Made by a program: the position numbers and the translations under genes. A model generated the notes under the pieces. It ran no database searches and had not been told where the DNA came from. It worked only from the letters and a program-made list of their open reading frames with translations. From contig JAISZF010000175.1 in the NCBI GenBank assembly GCA_031269415.1, forward strand, positions 1 to 21,248: a stretch of 21,248 bases of DNA, read 5' to 3'. The stretch is from Clostridiales bacterium. Lineage in GTDB: Bacteria; Bacillota; Clostridia; Lachnospirales; WQUN01. Positions 1 to 7,738 of this stretch are shown here, piece by piece; the stretch's first letter is position 1, and each line of letters opens with the position of its first letter.

Positions 1-45
1 TTTCTTGAAGTCCTCAAAACCAATTGGTAATATTTTTGTTCTCAC
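1..45 (-). CDS. AAA-ATPase-like / PD-(D/E)XK nuclease-type protein, 5' end only
   Basis: Only the first 15 codons are inside the window, read leftward from a GTG at 45. They give M-R-T-K-I-L-P-I-G-F-E-D-F-K-K. The LPIG-x-(E/Q)-DF-x-K start is characteristic of the large family annotated as AAA-ATPase-like plus C-terminal PD-(D/E)XK domain (Pfam AAA-ATPase_like), which usually opens with this motif before a YxVDKT stretch. A ribosome binding site AGAGGTG on the minus strand lies 7 bases before the GTG, and a promoter match lies at 67-95, so the reading start is well supported. The function of these proteins is not firmly known. They are abundant in anaerobic Bacillota and Bacteroidota genomes. 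Nothing beyond the N-terminus can be checked here. Confidence 0.6.
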   Translation of the reverse strand, partial: MRTKILPIGFEDFKK

Positions 46-66
46 GCGCAATCACCTCTTAATCCT

Positions 67-95
67 ATTGTACACTCCGGATGTAAGCCGCGCAA
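67..95 (-). promoter_or_regulatory. Promoter for the leftward AAA-ATPase-like gene
   Basis: On the minus strand TTGCGC (95-90) and TACAAT (72-67) are separated by exactly 17 bases. Transcription would begin near 60, leaving a very short leader that starts just at the ribosome binding site. Sigma-A type by consensus only. Confidence 0.45.
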
Positions 96-152
96 TATGA
101 TTATATCCGATTTATCAGCGATTCTGTTGATAACACCCGCGGAAAACGGTAA

Positions 153-181
153 TTGCAAATATAAGTAAAAACTGATAAAAT
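153..181 (+). promoter_or_regulatory. Promoter for the truncated dehydrogenase and araC
   Basis: TTGCAA (153-158) and TAAAAT (176-181) are separated by 17 bases, with TG just before the -10 (TGATAAAAT). This would give a leader of about 65 bases before the TTG start at 254. Confidence 0.45.
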
Positions 182-253
182 TCATATAAAGCTACAAGAA
201 AGCGATTTAGTGAGCCTGAGAATACCGACATATGAAATAATGGGAGGTTTGTT

Positions 254-811
254 TTGGAGAAAGCGCTTGTACTATTTGAAACTCACGCGGTTTTCAGGGA
301 AGAACTGCGGCGGCGGCTGACCAATATGGATATAGTTTTTCACAGCGGCGACTCCGATGTGTCGCCCGAAGTTCTGAATAATACCGCTATTATATTCGGC
401 TTCCCAAGGCTAGATCTGATTTCACGGTGTCCACGCCTTAAATGGCTGCAGCTTCCATCAGCGGGGGTAGATGCTTTTATCGGGCGGCTCAGCGCGGGCG
501 TTATCCTATCCAACGCCTCCGGCGCGTACGGGCCGGCTGTGTCGGAGTATATGACGGGCGTGCTGTTTGAGCTTAATCTTCGGCTGCACCAATACCGGGA
601 CGAGCAGAACCGACAGACATGGAGGCGTAGAGGTTCCGTCAGGAGCATACTCGGCTCGATTGCGCTGTGCGTGGGCATGGGAGATATCGGAGGGCATTTT
701 GCCGCCAAAATGAAAGCGCTAGGCGCGTATGTGATCGGCGTGACACGCGGCGGGGTCGCCGCGGCCCACTCCTGCGCCGACGAACTGTTATGGAGGCGCC
801 GCGTTGGATAA
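254..811 (+). pseudogene. D-2-hydroxyacid dehydrogenase, 3'-truncated
   Basis: A 185-residue product that matches the first 55-60% of the D-isomer 2-hydroxyacid dehydrogenase family (normally 310-330 residues, as in the intact copy at 19811). The substrate-domain half is present (WLQLPSAGVD at 64-73, SNASGAYGPAVSEY at 86-99), followed by the NAD-binding glycine motif GMGDIG (141-146). The reading frame then ends about 20 residues past the second Rossmann strand, so the catalytic Arg, Glu and His are all absent. TTG start at 254 is supported by GGGAGG six bases upstream. The last codons overlap araC by 8 bases and include its ribosome binding site. I infer an internal deletion that joined this gene to araC; a folded, enzymatically active product is unlikely. 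A short regulatory or NAD-binding role cannot be excluded. Confidence 0.75.
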
Positions 812-1667
812 ATACCGTGAGAGCCTGCGTTTAGAGCGGGCATCCATCATTGTGAGCAGGGACGCCGCGCCGGACTCGTTTCCGCCGCATTGGCATTCGG
901 AAATGGAGGTCATCGCGCCGCTGCAAAACAATTATGAAATAGAAATCAACTCAGTCGCGTATCAGTTGGGAGAGAATGACATCATCATCGTGTTCCCCTG
1001 CGAAATCCATTCCATCAAGTCAGCAGAAAATAAAAATAGCCTGGTGTTTCAATTCTCCATCTCTCCTCTAACATTCATCTATGAGTTCCGCGCTAATTTT
1101 CAACTCATATCCTCGTTTCATATTTACAGGCAAACCGATTACCCGGAACTTTTACCGAAACTGCTGCGTCTGTTAATGGATGTCGCCAAATTTGAATCGT
1201 CGGGCGTAATGTTCAAAGAAATACACATGTGGTCGTCGCTCATGACTTTCTTTGGGGAGATAGGACACTTGGCTATGGAGAAGGCGCGGGTACCGATCAG
1301 TGAGGACGTCAACGCCCGCGAGTATTCAGAAAGAATGTACGCGGTATGCTTTTATTTATATGAAAACTACGCGCAGCCGATCTCGCTGGACTTTATCGCC
1401 AGCTTCGCTGGGTTCAGTAAATATCATTTCTCACGTGTCTTTAAGAAATATATCGGGCTGTCTTTCAGTGAGTTTTTGACGAACGTGCGGTTGCGAAACA
1501 TCGAAAAGCTTCTGGCGGACAACAGCGTCAATATAGCGGACGCGGCGATGTCCGCCGGGTTCGGCAGCCTAAGCGCGTTCAACCGGGTCTTTAAACAGTA
1601 CAAAGGCTGTTCCCCAAGCGATTTCAGGAAGATTAATTCCAGAATAAAGAGAGCAACAAACGGTTAG
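804..1667 (+). CDS. AraC-family transcriptional regulator with N-terminal cupin sensor
   Basis: A 287-residue cytoplasmic regulator. Residues ~25-75 form an AraC-type cupin sensor (HWHSEMEVI, then a PCEIHSI segment), and the last ~100 residues form the paired helix-turn-helix domain: LDFIASFAGFSKYHFSRVFKKYIGLSF is the first helix-turn-helix region and the second is the signature stretch IADAAMSAGFGSLSAFNRVFKQ. TTG start at 804 is chosen because GGAGG lies at 792-796, 7 bases upstream, and no earlier in-frame start fits. It directly precedes a sugar importer operon on the same strand, the usual position for the local activator of an LplABC-type transporter, so it probably responds to the imported saccharide. 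The inverted repeat at 1718-1752 is a candidate binding site. Confidence 0.93.
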   Translation: MDKYRESLRLERASIIVSRDAAPDSFPPHWHSEMEVIAPLQNNYEIEINSVAYQLGENDIIIVFPCEIHSIKSAENKNSLVFQFSISPLTFIYEFRANFQLISSFHIYRQTDYPELLPKLLRLLMDVAKFESSGVMFKEIHMWSSLMTFFGEIGHLAMEKARVPISEDVNAREYSERMYAVCFYLYENYAQPISLDFIASFAGFSKYHFSRVFKKYIGLSFSEFLTNVRLRNIEKLLADNSVNIADAAMSAGFGSLSAFNRVFKQYKGCSPSDFRKINSRIKRATNG

Positions 1668-1717
1668 TATGTGAGCAATAAACGATTAGCAAAATCGTCT
1701 GGCGTATAGTATCCTTA

Positions 1718-1752
1718 TCATATCGCAATTAGGGAATATGTTGCGATAATGA
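1718..1752. promoter_or_regulatory. Inverted repeat between araC and the VOC/ABC operon, candidate operator
   Basis: TATCGCAA (1721-1728) and TTGCGATA (1741-1748) are perfect inverted arms 12 bases apart. Allowing one bulged base, the match extends to TCAT/ATGA outside. It sits in the 241-base gap in front of the transporter operon. There is no T-run, so it is not a terminator. Binding by the AraC protein upstream is inference. Confidence 0.35.
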
Positions 1753-1908
1753 CAGAGGGTCAATCTATATGGCCGGCGTTGTCACTTGCGCGTATACGGG
1801 TTTAGGCTATGCGTTAGCTAAACTGAGCGCGAGCGGGTGCTATTCGGTTATTGCTTTTTTTATATTCTAAAAGCGGGACGCCTTACTAAAAGAAGGGATT
1901 GGGTAAGT

Positions 1909-2379
1909 ATGAGCGGAGTTTTGGGAACAAGTCTGGTAACGCAGGTTGGGTTCATCGTGAAGGACATTGAGGTGACAAAAAAGAAATGGGCAGAGTTTTT
2001 GGGTCTGGAGGAACCGCCGACAGTCGGGGCGGGCGAGTACGAAATTACTCAGACTATATATAAAGGCGAACCCGCGCCCAACGCCGCCGCGAAACTGGCC
2101 TTCTTTACCGTAGGGGAAAACCTGCAGATTGAGTTGATCGAGCCGAACGAAGCGCCGTCAACGTGGAGGGAGTTTTTGGATACTCACGGCGAAGGCGTTC
2201 ATCATCTGGCTTTCGGAGCGGCCAACGGTATGAAGAACGCGGTCGCGTCCTGCGAGGCGTTCGGGCTTATACCGCAACAGGCTGGCAACTACGGTGACGG
2301 CAGCGGCAGATACGCTTATCTGTCCGGTGAAAAGGATCTAAAAGTGTTTATCGAACTCTTGGAGAGTGACAACAAATGA
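1909..2379 (+). CDS. VOC (glyoxalase/methylmalonyl-CoA epimerase-like) protein, copy 1
   Basis: A 156-residue vicinal-oxygen-chelate protein with two beta-alpha-beta-beta-beta modules. The start is placed at the ATG at 1909 rather than the upstream in-frame ATG at 1837, because AGAAGGG (1891-1897) precedes it and the extra 24 residues look unlike the fold. Expected metal positions: Q12 (TQVGFIVKD, usually His in methylmalonyl-CoA epimerases), E75 (LQIELIEP), the HH of GVHHLAF (98-99) and E149 (FIELLE). The GEGVHH segment is typical of the epimerase branch. It is the first gene of the importer operon and overlaps the next possible start by an ATGA. The substrate is unknown. A role in isomerising or opening an imported sugar derivative is inferred from context, not from sequence. 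Confidence 0.85.
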   Translation: MSGVLGTSLVTQVGFIVKDIEVTKKKWAEFLGLEEPPTVGAGEYEITQTIYKGEPAPNAAAKLAFFTVGENLQIELIEPNEAPSTWREFLDTHGEGVHHLAFGAANGMKNAVASCEAFGLIPQQAGNYGDGSGRYAYLSGEKDLKVFIELLESDNK

Positions 2380-2423
2380 AAAGCGGCGTTATAGCAATAG
2401 AACATCTTGGAGGGGGATCTTTG

Positions 2424-4142
2424 ATGAAGAAAGGTTTAACCAGAGTAGCGGCGACCGTTCTCGCGCTGTCAATGGCCGTGGCTTGCGGCTCGTCGAATAA
2501 CGCGTCAACAGCTTCCGACACAACAAGCGCGGACGCTAACACGCAAACAGGTTCGTCCGCGGCGCCGCCGGTGGACGACGGACCGCTTACTCCGTACGCC
2601 GAACCCGTAACCGTCACTTGGGGCGTTCAGGCGTCGCAGGTTCAACAGTTCTTTGACGGCGATACATACGACGATAACCGCTGGTCGCGGCTTATTAAGG
2701 AAAGATTGAACATTGATTTGGAAGTGGCGTTCTCCGCAGACATCACAACGGACGCTTACCGTGACAAACTCAACGCCCTTTTAGCGGCGGGCGACTTACC
2801 TGATCTGTTCCGCTGGGCGGACAGAAATTTCATGACCCAAGCGTACAACGCGGGTTATCTTATGGATATTACGGACGTGTTCAATCAATACGCGTCGGAG
2901 GACGTGAAGAAGTATCAAACAGCTTTTCCGGACAGCTTTGCGGGCGCGTCGTTCGATGGGCGGCTGTATGGTTTTCCGTACATGAATGACAACTTCCATC
3001 AAGCCCCATATCTGTGGATTCGAGATGACTGGTTGGAGAACCTTAACGCGGAAGTGCCGAAAACTTTGGATGAAATGGTAGCCCTGGCTTTGCGTTTCAC
3101 GTTCGAGGATCCTGATGGAAACGGCGCGGACGACACTTTTGGTCTCGCGCTTGATAAACACATTATCTTTAACAACTATGGCACAGCGACGGGTATCCTC
3201 GCGGCGTACGGCGAACCTGCCTACAATCAGGGCATGTCGTTCTTCTACCGAGACGAAAGCGGCAAAATTACCTCGCCCTATACCAGCGAGGCTATGAAAA
3301 AGACGCTCGCTCTGCTAAAAACAATGTACGACCAAGGCATTATCGATCCCGAGTTTATCACAAAGGACACCGCGACGATGGAGCCTGACGTCACCAACGG
3401 CAAATACGGTATGATGTACCATATGAACTGGGGCACGTGGCATCCGTTTAATTTCAGCTATCAGCAATCGGGCGTTATCACCCGTCCATACGCCATCCCG
3501 ACGGACGGTGCGAACCCTTATAAGATTGGCATCCAAAGCTCCAAGACAGGCGACATATTTATGATTAACTCCGCCGCGGAACACCCTGAGGCTATCATTA
3601 AGATCCTCAATCTGTATGAGGAAGTCTGCGTTCAAGTTCCGAACGATGATGATTATCTTACATATTGGGATAACGAGCAATACCGCCTGTCGCCGATTTA
3701 TGTCGGCATACCGACGGAGCTGCACACTCAAGAGCTGCTGGACGCGTTTGAGGAAGGTTCGCCCGACAGCCTCGCCGGTTCTGTTAAACCTCTGTATACG
3801 CAGATGAAGGGGTTTGAGGATAAGACCGACATTACGACATCCGGTTACGGCGCGTGGGGTCAGATGTACTCCGACGGCGCGGACGGCGGCGGATCGTGCG
3901 TTATCGCCCTGCGTAAGTATCGCCCGGACGGGGCCTATATAGACAACATAATGTCTGTTGACCAACCGGAGATCTACATGCAAAACTCCTCCGTGTGGGA
4001 AAGCATGATGGAAACGGCGTTCACCGATATTATTCGAGGAGATCAGCCGATCGAGTATTTCGACACATTCGTATCCGATTGGCTTAACGCGGGCGGGCAG
4101 CAATGCCTTGACGAACTCGATACCCTCTACCCCGCAAGCTGA
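2424..4142 (+). CDS. Extracellular sugar-binding lipoprotein (LplA-type, family 1 solute-binding protein)
   Basis: A 572-residue lipoprotein that captures a saccharide outside the cell for the two permeases downstream. The start at 2424 (not the in-frame ATG at 2376) gives a clean signal peptide: MKKG, a hydrophobic stretch, and a lipobox MAVAC with Cys21. GGAGGGGG (2409-2416) lies 7 bases before it. A Ser/Thr/Ala-rich linker follows, then the binding domain with DLPDLFRWAD, GRLYGFPYMND, YLWIRDDWLENL and a Ca-binding-like loop DPDGNGADD. Size and motifs match the large LplA/YtcQ group that works with LplB/LplC-type permeases, which often carry complex polysaccharide fragments. The 2376 start would overlap the VOC stop by ATGA, so translational coupling remains possible. 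The substrate is not deducible. Confidence 0.92.
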   Translation: MKKGLTRVAATVLALSMAVACGSSNNASTASDTTSADANTQTGSSAAPPVDDGPLTPYAEPVTVTWGVQASQVQQFFDGDTYDDNRWSRLIKERLNIDLEVAFSADITTDAYRDKLNALLAAGDLPDLFRWADRNFMTQAYNAGYLMDITDVFNQYASEDVKKYQTAFPDSFAGASFDGRLYGFPYMNDNFHQAPYLWIRDDWLENLNAEVPKTLDEMVALALRFTFEDPDGNGADDTFGLALDKHIIFNNYGTATGILAAYGEPAYNQGMSFFYRDESGKITSPYTSEAMKKTLALLKTMYDQGIIDPEFITKDTATMEPDVTNGKYGMMYHMNWGTWHPFNFSYQQSGVITRPYAIPTDGANPYKIGIQSSKTGDIFMINSAAEHPEAIIKILNLYEEVCVQVPNDDDYLTYWDNEQYRLSPIYVGIPTELHTQELLDAFEEGSPDSLAGSVKPLYTQMKGFEDKTDITTSGYGAWGQMYSDGADGGGSCVIALRKYRPDGAYIDNIMSVDQPEIYMQNSSVWESMMETAFTDIIRGDQPIEYFDTFVSDWLNAGGQQCLDELDTLYPAS

Positions 4143-4156
4143 AACTCCGACAAATA

Positions 4157-4190
4157 AGGCTGACACACATGATTGTGTCAGCCTGTTTTG
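4157..4190 (+). terminator. Intercistronic hairpin between binding protein and permeases
   Basis: GGCTGACACA (4158-4167) pairs perfectly with TGTGTCAGCC (4174-4183), plus an outer A-T pair. The loop is 6 bases and the tail is TGTTTTG. It starts about 15 bases after the binding-protein stop, with the first permease 31 bases past the hairpin tail. It likely acts as a partial terminator or 3' stabiliser, raising binding-protein mRNA above permease mRNA, as is common for such importers. Confidence 0.7.
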
Positions 4191-4221
4191 TAATCTGTCT
4201 TTGTAAATAAGGGGTGATGTC

Positions 4222-5118
4222 ATGAAAGTCAGAACATGGAGGGAGATCCCTCTCTATATCATGTTGATACCGGGGATCATTTTCGTGCTGATATACAGTT
4301 ACGGCTCCATGCTGGGCGTAGTCGTCGCGTTCCAAAAATTTGTGCCCACAAAGGGGCTTTTCGGGTCGGAGTGGATCGGCTTCGACAATTTCAAGAATCT
4401 CTTTACCATGCCGAACATCGGAGAGGTTATACGCAATACGATCGTGATCTCCCTCGGAAAGATGGCCGGTGGGATCATCGTACCCGTGCTCTTCGCCCTG
4501 CTACTGAATGAGATAAAAAATCAGGGCGTCAAGCGGACGTTTCAGACGCTTGTCTATATCCCGAACTTTCTTTCCTGGGTAATACTGGCGGGTCTGTTTG
4601 TGGATATACTCTCGCCGTCCACGGGTATTGTGAATCAATTTTTAGGAATGTTCGGGGTGGGGCCGGTGTTCTTTCTTGGCGACAAAACCGCTTACCCCAT
4701 AACGATGGTTGTAACAGAGATCTGGAAGGGCTTCGGGTTCGGCTCGGTTATTTATCTCGCCGCGTTGACGGGGATCGATCCGTCGCTGTACGAATCAGCC
4801 GAAATTGACGGCGCGGGCAGATGGAAGCAGACCCTGTACATAACCCTGCCGGGGATAATGACGACGATCGTCCTTATGACCGTATTGAGCATGGCTAATA
4901 TTCTTAACGGCGGTTTCGATCAAATTTATAACACATACAGTCCCGCTGTATATACCACGGGAGACATACTCGACACGTTCGTTTATCGGCTGGGTATACA
5001 GAACGCGCAGTTCGCGCTGTCTACCGCCGCCGGTTTATTCAAATCTGTTGTGTCGTTCGTCTTTATCGTGGTCAGCTACTATCTGGCGGATAAGGTCGCC
5101 GGATACAGAATCTATTAA
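4222..5118 (+). CDS. Sugar ABC transporter permease, LplB-type
   Basis: A 298-residue inner-membrane permease with about six hydrophobic segments, the first at residues ~10-35 (IPLYIMLIPGIIFVLIYSYG). The EAA loop that docks the ATPase is at ~190-212 (SLYESAEIDGAGRWKQTLY). The EWIGFDNFKNLF segment after the first membrane span is typical of the LplB/YteP subgroup. ATG at 4222 follows AAGGGGTGAT. It pairs with the second permease 12 bases downstream. No ATP-binding subunit is encoded here, so the complex must borrow a shared ATPase of the MsmX/UgpC kind from elsewhere in the genome. Confidence 0.94.
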   Translation: MKVRTWREIPLYIMLIPGIIFVLIYSYGSMLGVVVAFQKFVPTKGLFGSEWIGFDNFKNLFTMPNIGEVIRNTIVISLGKMAGGIIVPVLFALLLNEIKNQGVKRTFQTLVYIPNFLSWVILAGLFVDILSPSTGIVNQFLGMFGVGPVFFLGDKTAYPITMVVTEIWKGFGFGSVIYLAALTGIDPSLYESAEIDGAGRWKQTLYITLPGIMTTIVLMTVLSMANILNGGFDQIYNTYSPAVYTTGDILDTFVYRLGIQNAQFALSTAAGLFKSVVSFVFIVVSYYLADKVAGYRIY

Positions 5119-5130
5119 GGGAGCGCGGAT

Positions 5131-6030
5131 ATGAAAATAAAGAATTCAAGAGGCAGAATAGTCTTCAACGTATTCAACTTCGCCTTCCTCACGTTCACCG
5201 CGCTATTGTGCATACTCCCATTCGTAAACCTGCTGGCGATCTCGTTCTCGAACAAGATGCCCGTCGTCGCGCGAGAGGTGACCTTCCTCCCGATCGGGTT
5301 TAATGTCGCGGCGTATCAATTTATATTGGAGAGCAACGCCTTTATAACCGCTTTAGGTGTTTCTGTCCAACGGACGGTTATCGGCGTGGCGGTAAACCTG
5401 ATACTCATCATATTTACCGCTTACCCGCTCTCAAAATCCGATCATGAGTTTCGCGCGAGGAAATACTTCTCATGGTTCTTTGTGGTGACGATATTGTTCC
5501 AAGCGGGCATGATACCGTTGTACCTGGTTGTGAGATATACCGGGCTGATGAACAGTATATGGGCTTTGATACTGCCGGGAGCCTTACCCGTTTTCAGTAT
5601 GCTGGTCGTTATGAACTACATGCGCAGTCTGCCGCAAGAACTGCTGGAGGCGAGCTTTATAGACGGCGCTGGGCATTTTACCACCCTGTTCTACATAGTC
5701 CTGCCGGTTTCAACTCCGACGATCGCCACGGTCGCGCTCTTCTCGCTGGTGAACCACTGGAATAGCTGGTTTGACGGTATGGTCTATATGAACACGATCG
5801 ACAAATACCCATTGCAAAGTTATTTGCGGACTGTCGTAATAAACCCCGAGGCGTTTTTCAGGAACGCCACGAATATCAGCGAGGCGTTATCCCGGTATTT
5901 GGGTATGGTAAACGCCCGCACAACAAACGCGGCTCAACTATTCTTGGGGATGATCCCCATATTGGCGATATATCCCTTCCTGCAAAAATACTTCACCACG
6001 GGGTTGGTGATGGGCAGCGTTAAGGGTTAA
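5131..6030 (+). CDS. Carbohydrate ABC transporter permease, LplC/YtcP-type
   Basis: A 299-residue partner permease with six predicted membrane segments. It opens with a basic N-terminus and FLTFTALLCILPFVNLLAIS, and carries the EAA loop at ~171-190 (ELLEASFIDGAGHFTTLFY). The LPIGFNVAAYQFIL, FNHW-like LVNHWNSWFDGMVYM and C-terminal YPFLQKYFTTGLVMGSVKG segments are the standard signature of the YtcP/LplC branch, whose members end in GS(V/I)KG. ATG at 5131 follows GGGAGCG. It forms the heterodimeric pore with the preceding permease for the saccharide bound by the lipoprotein at 2424. Confidence 0.95.
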   Translation: MKIKNSRGRIVFNVFNFAFLTFTALLCILPFVNLLAISFSNKMPVVAREVTFLPIGFNVAAYQFILESNAFITALGVSVQRTVIGVAVNLILIIFTAYPLSKSDHEFRARKYFSWFFVVTILFQAGMIPLYLVVRYTGLMNSIWALILPGALPVFSMLVVMNYMRSLPQELLEASFIDGAGHFTTLFYIVLPVSTPTIATVALFSLVNHWNSWFDGMVYMNTIDKYPLQSYLRTVVINPEAFFRNATNISEALSRYLGMVNARTTNAAQLFLGMIPILAIYPFLQKYFTTGLVMGSVKG

Positions 6031-6051
6031 GTTAATGGAGATGAGGTAACT

Positions 6052-6504
6052 ATGGAAAATACAATAGATTTTAACGGGTTCATACAGATTGCGCTGGTCG
6101 TAAAGGACATTGAGAAAGCCGCGCGGGAGTGGGCGAATCTTTTCGGCGTACCCGTGCCGGAGGTTAGATTTGATCCGCCACGGGAAAATCCGGATTTGAC
6201 ATATCGCGGCAATCCGGCTTATTATGGGTTGAAAATCGCAGTGATTAAAGCCGGGCAGTTTGTGATAGAGCTGCACGAACCTGACGAACACGACTCCACG
6301 TTTAAGGAGTTTCTGGATAAACACGGCAACGGCGTTCATCATTTGGGGTTCGAGGTGGGCGAACGGCGCGACGCTATCATCAACGAGTTGGAGCGGAATG
6401 GCTACGAAACGCGGACTGTGGGTTATTATCCGGGAAGCAGTTGGACGATCGTGGACAGTGAGGATACCCTGGGGGTTAATCTGAATATTAAACCCGTGGC
6501 GTAG
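6052..6504 (+). CDS. VOC (glyoxalase-like) protein, copy 2
   Basis: A 150-residue vicinal-oxygen-chelate protein, paralogous to the one at 1909. They share the Q-I/V-x-x-x-V-K-D-I-E opening, P(D/N)E then (F/W)(K/R)EFLD-(K/T)HG-x-GVHHL, and overall length. Expected metal positions: Q12, E73 (VIELHEP), HH 96-97, and N145 (GVNLNIKP) where copy 1 and most relatives have Glu. With Gln and Asn at two of the four positions its metal site, if any, must differ. It lies between the permeases and the Gfo/Idh/MocA oxidoreductase with short gaps, so it is co-transcribed. It may handle the product of that oxidoreductase or act in lyase or isomerase chemistry; no substrate can be assigned. Confidence 0.85.
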   Translation: MENTIDFNGFIQIALVVKDIEKAAREWANLFGVPVPEVRFDPPRENPDLTYRGNPAYYGLKIAVIKAGQFVIELHEPDEHDSTFKEFLDKHGNGVHHLGFEVGERRDAIINELERNGYETRTVGYYPGSSWTIVDSEDTLGVNLNIKPVA

Positions 6505-6514
6505 GGGTGATATG

Positions 6515-7609
6515 ATGAACAAAATCAGAACAGCGGTCGTGGGGTTAGGCTTTATCGGGGCGCGGCATATCGACGCCATACGGCGGATCGGAAACGCCGA
6601 GATCGCGGCGGTCGCGGATCTTAACCCGAACGCTGTAAAAAAGTTCTCCGGCGATTTTGGTATCGCGGGCTATACGGACTATACAGAATTGCTGGAAAAT
6701 GAACGAATCGACGTCCTTCATAACTGTACGCCGAACAGCCTTCATTTCGAGGTGAACAAAGCCGCCATTGTAAAGGGCGTAAATATCTATTCGGAAAAAC
6801 CGCTCGCGGCGACGATTGAGCAGGGCGAGGAACTGGTCAGGCTGGCGAATGAGTGCAAAGCCGCCAACGCGGTCAACTTTAATTACCGGGCGAACCCGGC
6901 GGTGATGGAAATGCGCGAGCGCGTTCAGAACGGCGCTGCGGGCAGATGTTACCTGATTCACGGTTCATACATGCAGGATTGGCTGTCGGAAGAAACGGAT
7001 TACGACTGGCGCGTCGCTGAGAGCGGGAATGGTCCTCGGGCGCTGGCGGATATTGGGTCGCATTGGTTTGATCTGGCACAGTTTGTGTATGGCAAACGGA
7101 TTGCGTCGGTTTGCGCCGCGCCGTTTATCGCGCACAACACACGCCAAAAACCAGACGGGGAGCGGGTGGCTGTCGAAAACGACGACGGCGCGTCCGTGTT
7201 GATCCGGTTTGAGGATGGTTTAACGGCGAATCTGGTTGTCTCACAGGTCAGCGCGGGTTATAAGAACAGTGTATCTATTTCGGTGGACTGCCAAAACTAT
7301 TCCATGCGCTGGCAGCAGCAGGACGCCGACAAACTTGTTATCGGCAAACGCGACGGCGGCGAGGAACGCGTATACGCCGCGAGTCAGTATTTTCACGGCG
7401 AAGCGAAGCGCTGGGCCTTTTTACCGAACGGTCACGCGGCGGGGTGGTCGGAGGCGCTGTTTAACGCTATCGCAATGTATTATGAGAATGTTTTTATGAA
7501 GACGGCTCATCCCGCCTGCGCCAGCTTCTCCGACGCGCTTGAGGTTATGCGCGTTGTGAGCGCTTGCGCCGCAAGCGGTAAAGAGAAGCGATTTGTGGAT
7601 ATATATTGA
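6515..7609 (+). CDS. Gfo/Idh/MocA-family NAD(P)-dependent oxidoreductase
   Basis: A 364-residue sugar or inositol dehydrogenase-like enzyme. The N-terminal Rossmann domain has GLGFIGARH (GxGxxG). NCTPNS and the EKP motif (YSEKPLAAT, ~95) shape the cofactor and active site. The catalytic segment ALADIGSHWFDLAQF (~178) contains the family's usual Asp and His four apart. The C-terminal half is the alpha/beta substrate domain. ATG at 6515 is preferred over ATG at 6512 because AGGGGTGA lies at 6503-6510. It is the last gene of the importer operon, 8-10 bases after VOC copy 2. The family oxidises or reduces a hydroxyl of a sugar, often C3 of a glycoside or an inositol, fitting a pathway in which an imported glycoside is oxidised before cleavage. 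Confidence 0.93.
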   Translation: MNKIRTAVVGLGFIGARHIDAIRRIGNAEIAAVADLNPNAVKKFSGDFGIAGYTDYTELLENERIDVLHNCTPNSLHFEVNKAAIVKGVNIYSEKPLAATIEQGEELVRLANECKAANAVNFNYRANPAVMEMRERVQNGAAGRCYLIHGSYMQDWLSEETDYDWRVAESGNGPRALADIGSHWFDLAQFVYGKRIASVCAAPFIAHNTRQKPDGERVAVENDDGASVLIRFEDGLTANLVVSQVSAGYKNSVSISVDCQNYSMRWQQQDADKLVIGKRDGGEERVYAASQYFHGEAKRWAFLPNGHAAGWSEALFNAIAMYYENVFMKTAHPACASFSDALEVMRVVSACAASGKEKRFVDIY

Positions 7610-7612
7610 AAT

Positions 7613-7646
7613 AAAGCCCTTTGCCGGTTGACAAAGGGCTTTTCTC
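7613..7646 (+). terminator. Rho-independent terminator of the VOC/ABC/Gfo operon
   Basis: AAAGCCCTTTG (7613-7623) pairs with CAAAGGGCTTT (7632-7642), loop of 8, followed by T and C-T residues (TTTTCTCC). It begins three bases after the oxidoreductase stop. Confidence 0.88.
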
Positions 7647-7709
7647 CATGCGGTATTACAGAAATTTCTTTTGGTAACCGTGCGTTTGTGTGTCATAACA
7701 AGCTCCTCT

Positions 7710-7738
7710 TTTACAAACTGTTCAAACTGTATTATACT
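7710..7738 (+). promoter_or_regulatory. Promoter of the DUF3990 cassette with internal direct repeat
   Basis: TTTACA (7710-7715) and TATACT (7733-7738) are 17 bases apart, a near-consensus sigma-A promoter; a second TATAAT overlaps at 7738-7743. The spacer holds AAACTGT twice (7715-7721 and 7724-7730, 9-base period), a possible repressor site. Transcription would start near 7745, giving a leader of about 75 bases. Confidence 0.6.

Noticed and set aside
1682..1698. Short hairpin ACGATT/AATCGT after araC as a terminator
   Set aside because: Six-base AT-rich stem with no following T-run; too weak to call.
1837..1908. Upstream in-frame ATG extending VOC copy 1 by 24 residues
   Set aside because: No ribosome binding site at 1837, and the added residues are hydrophobic then basic and do not match VOC proteins; the ATG at 1909 has AGAAGGG upstream.
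3315..4223. Long minus-strand open frame (302 codons) opposite the binding-protein gene
   Set aside because: Antisense shadow of a strongly supported lipoprotein gene; its translation resembles no family I know and it would cross the intercistronic hairpin.
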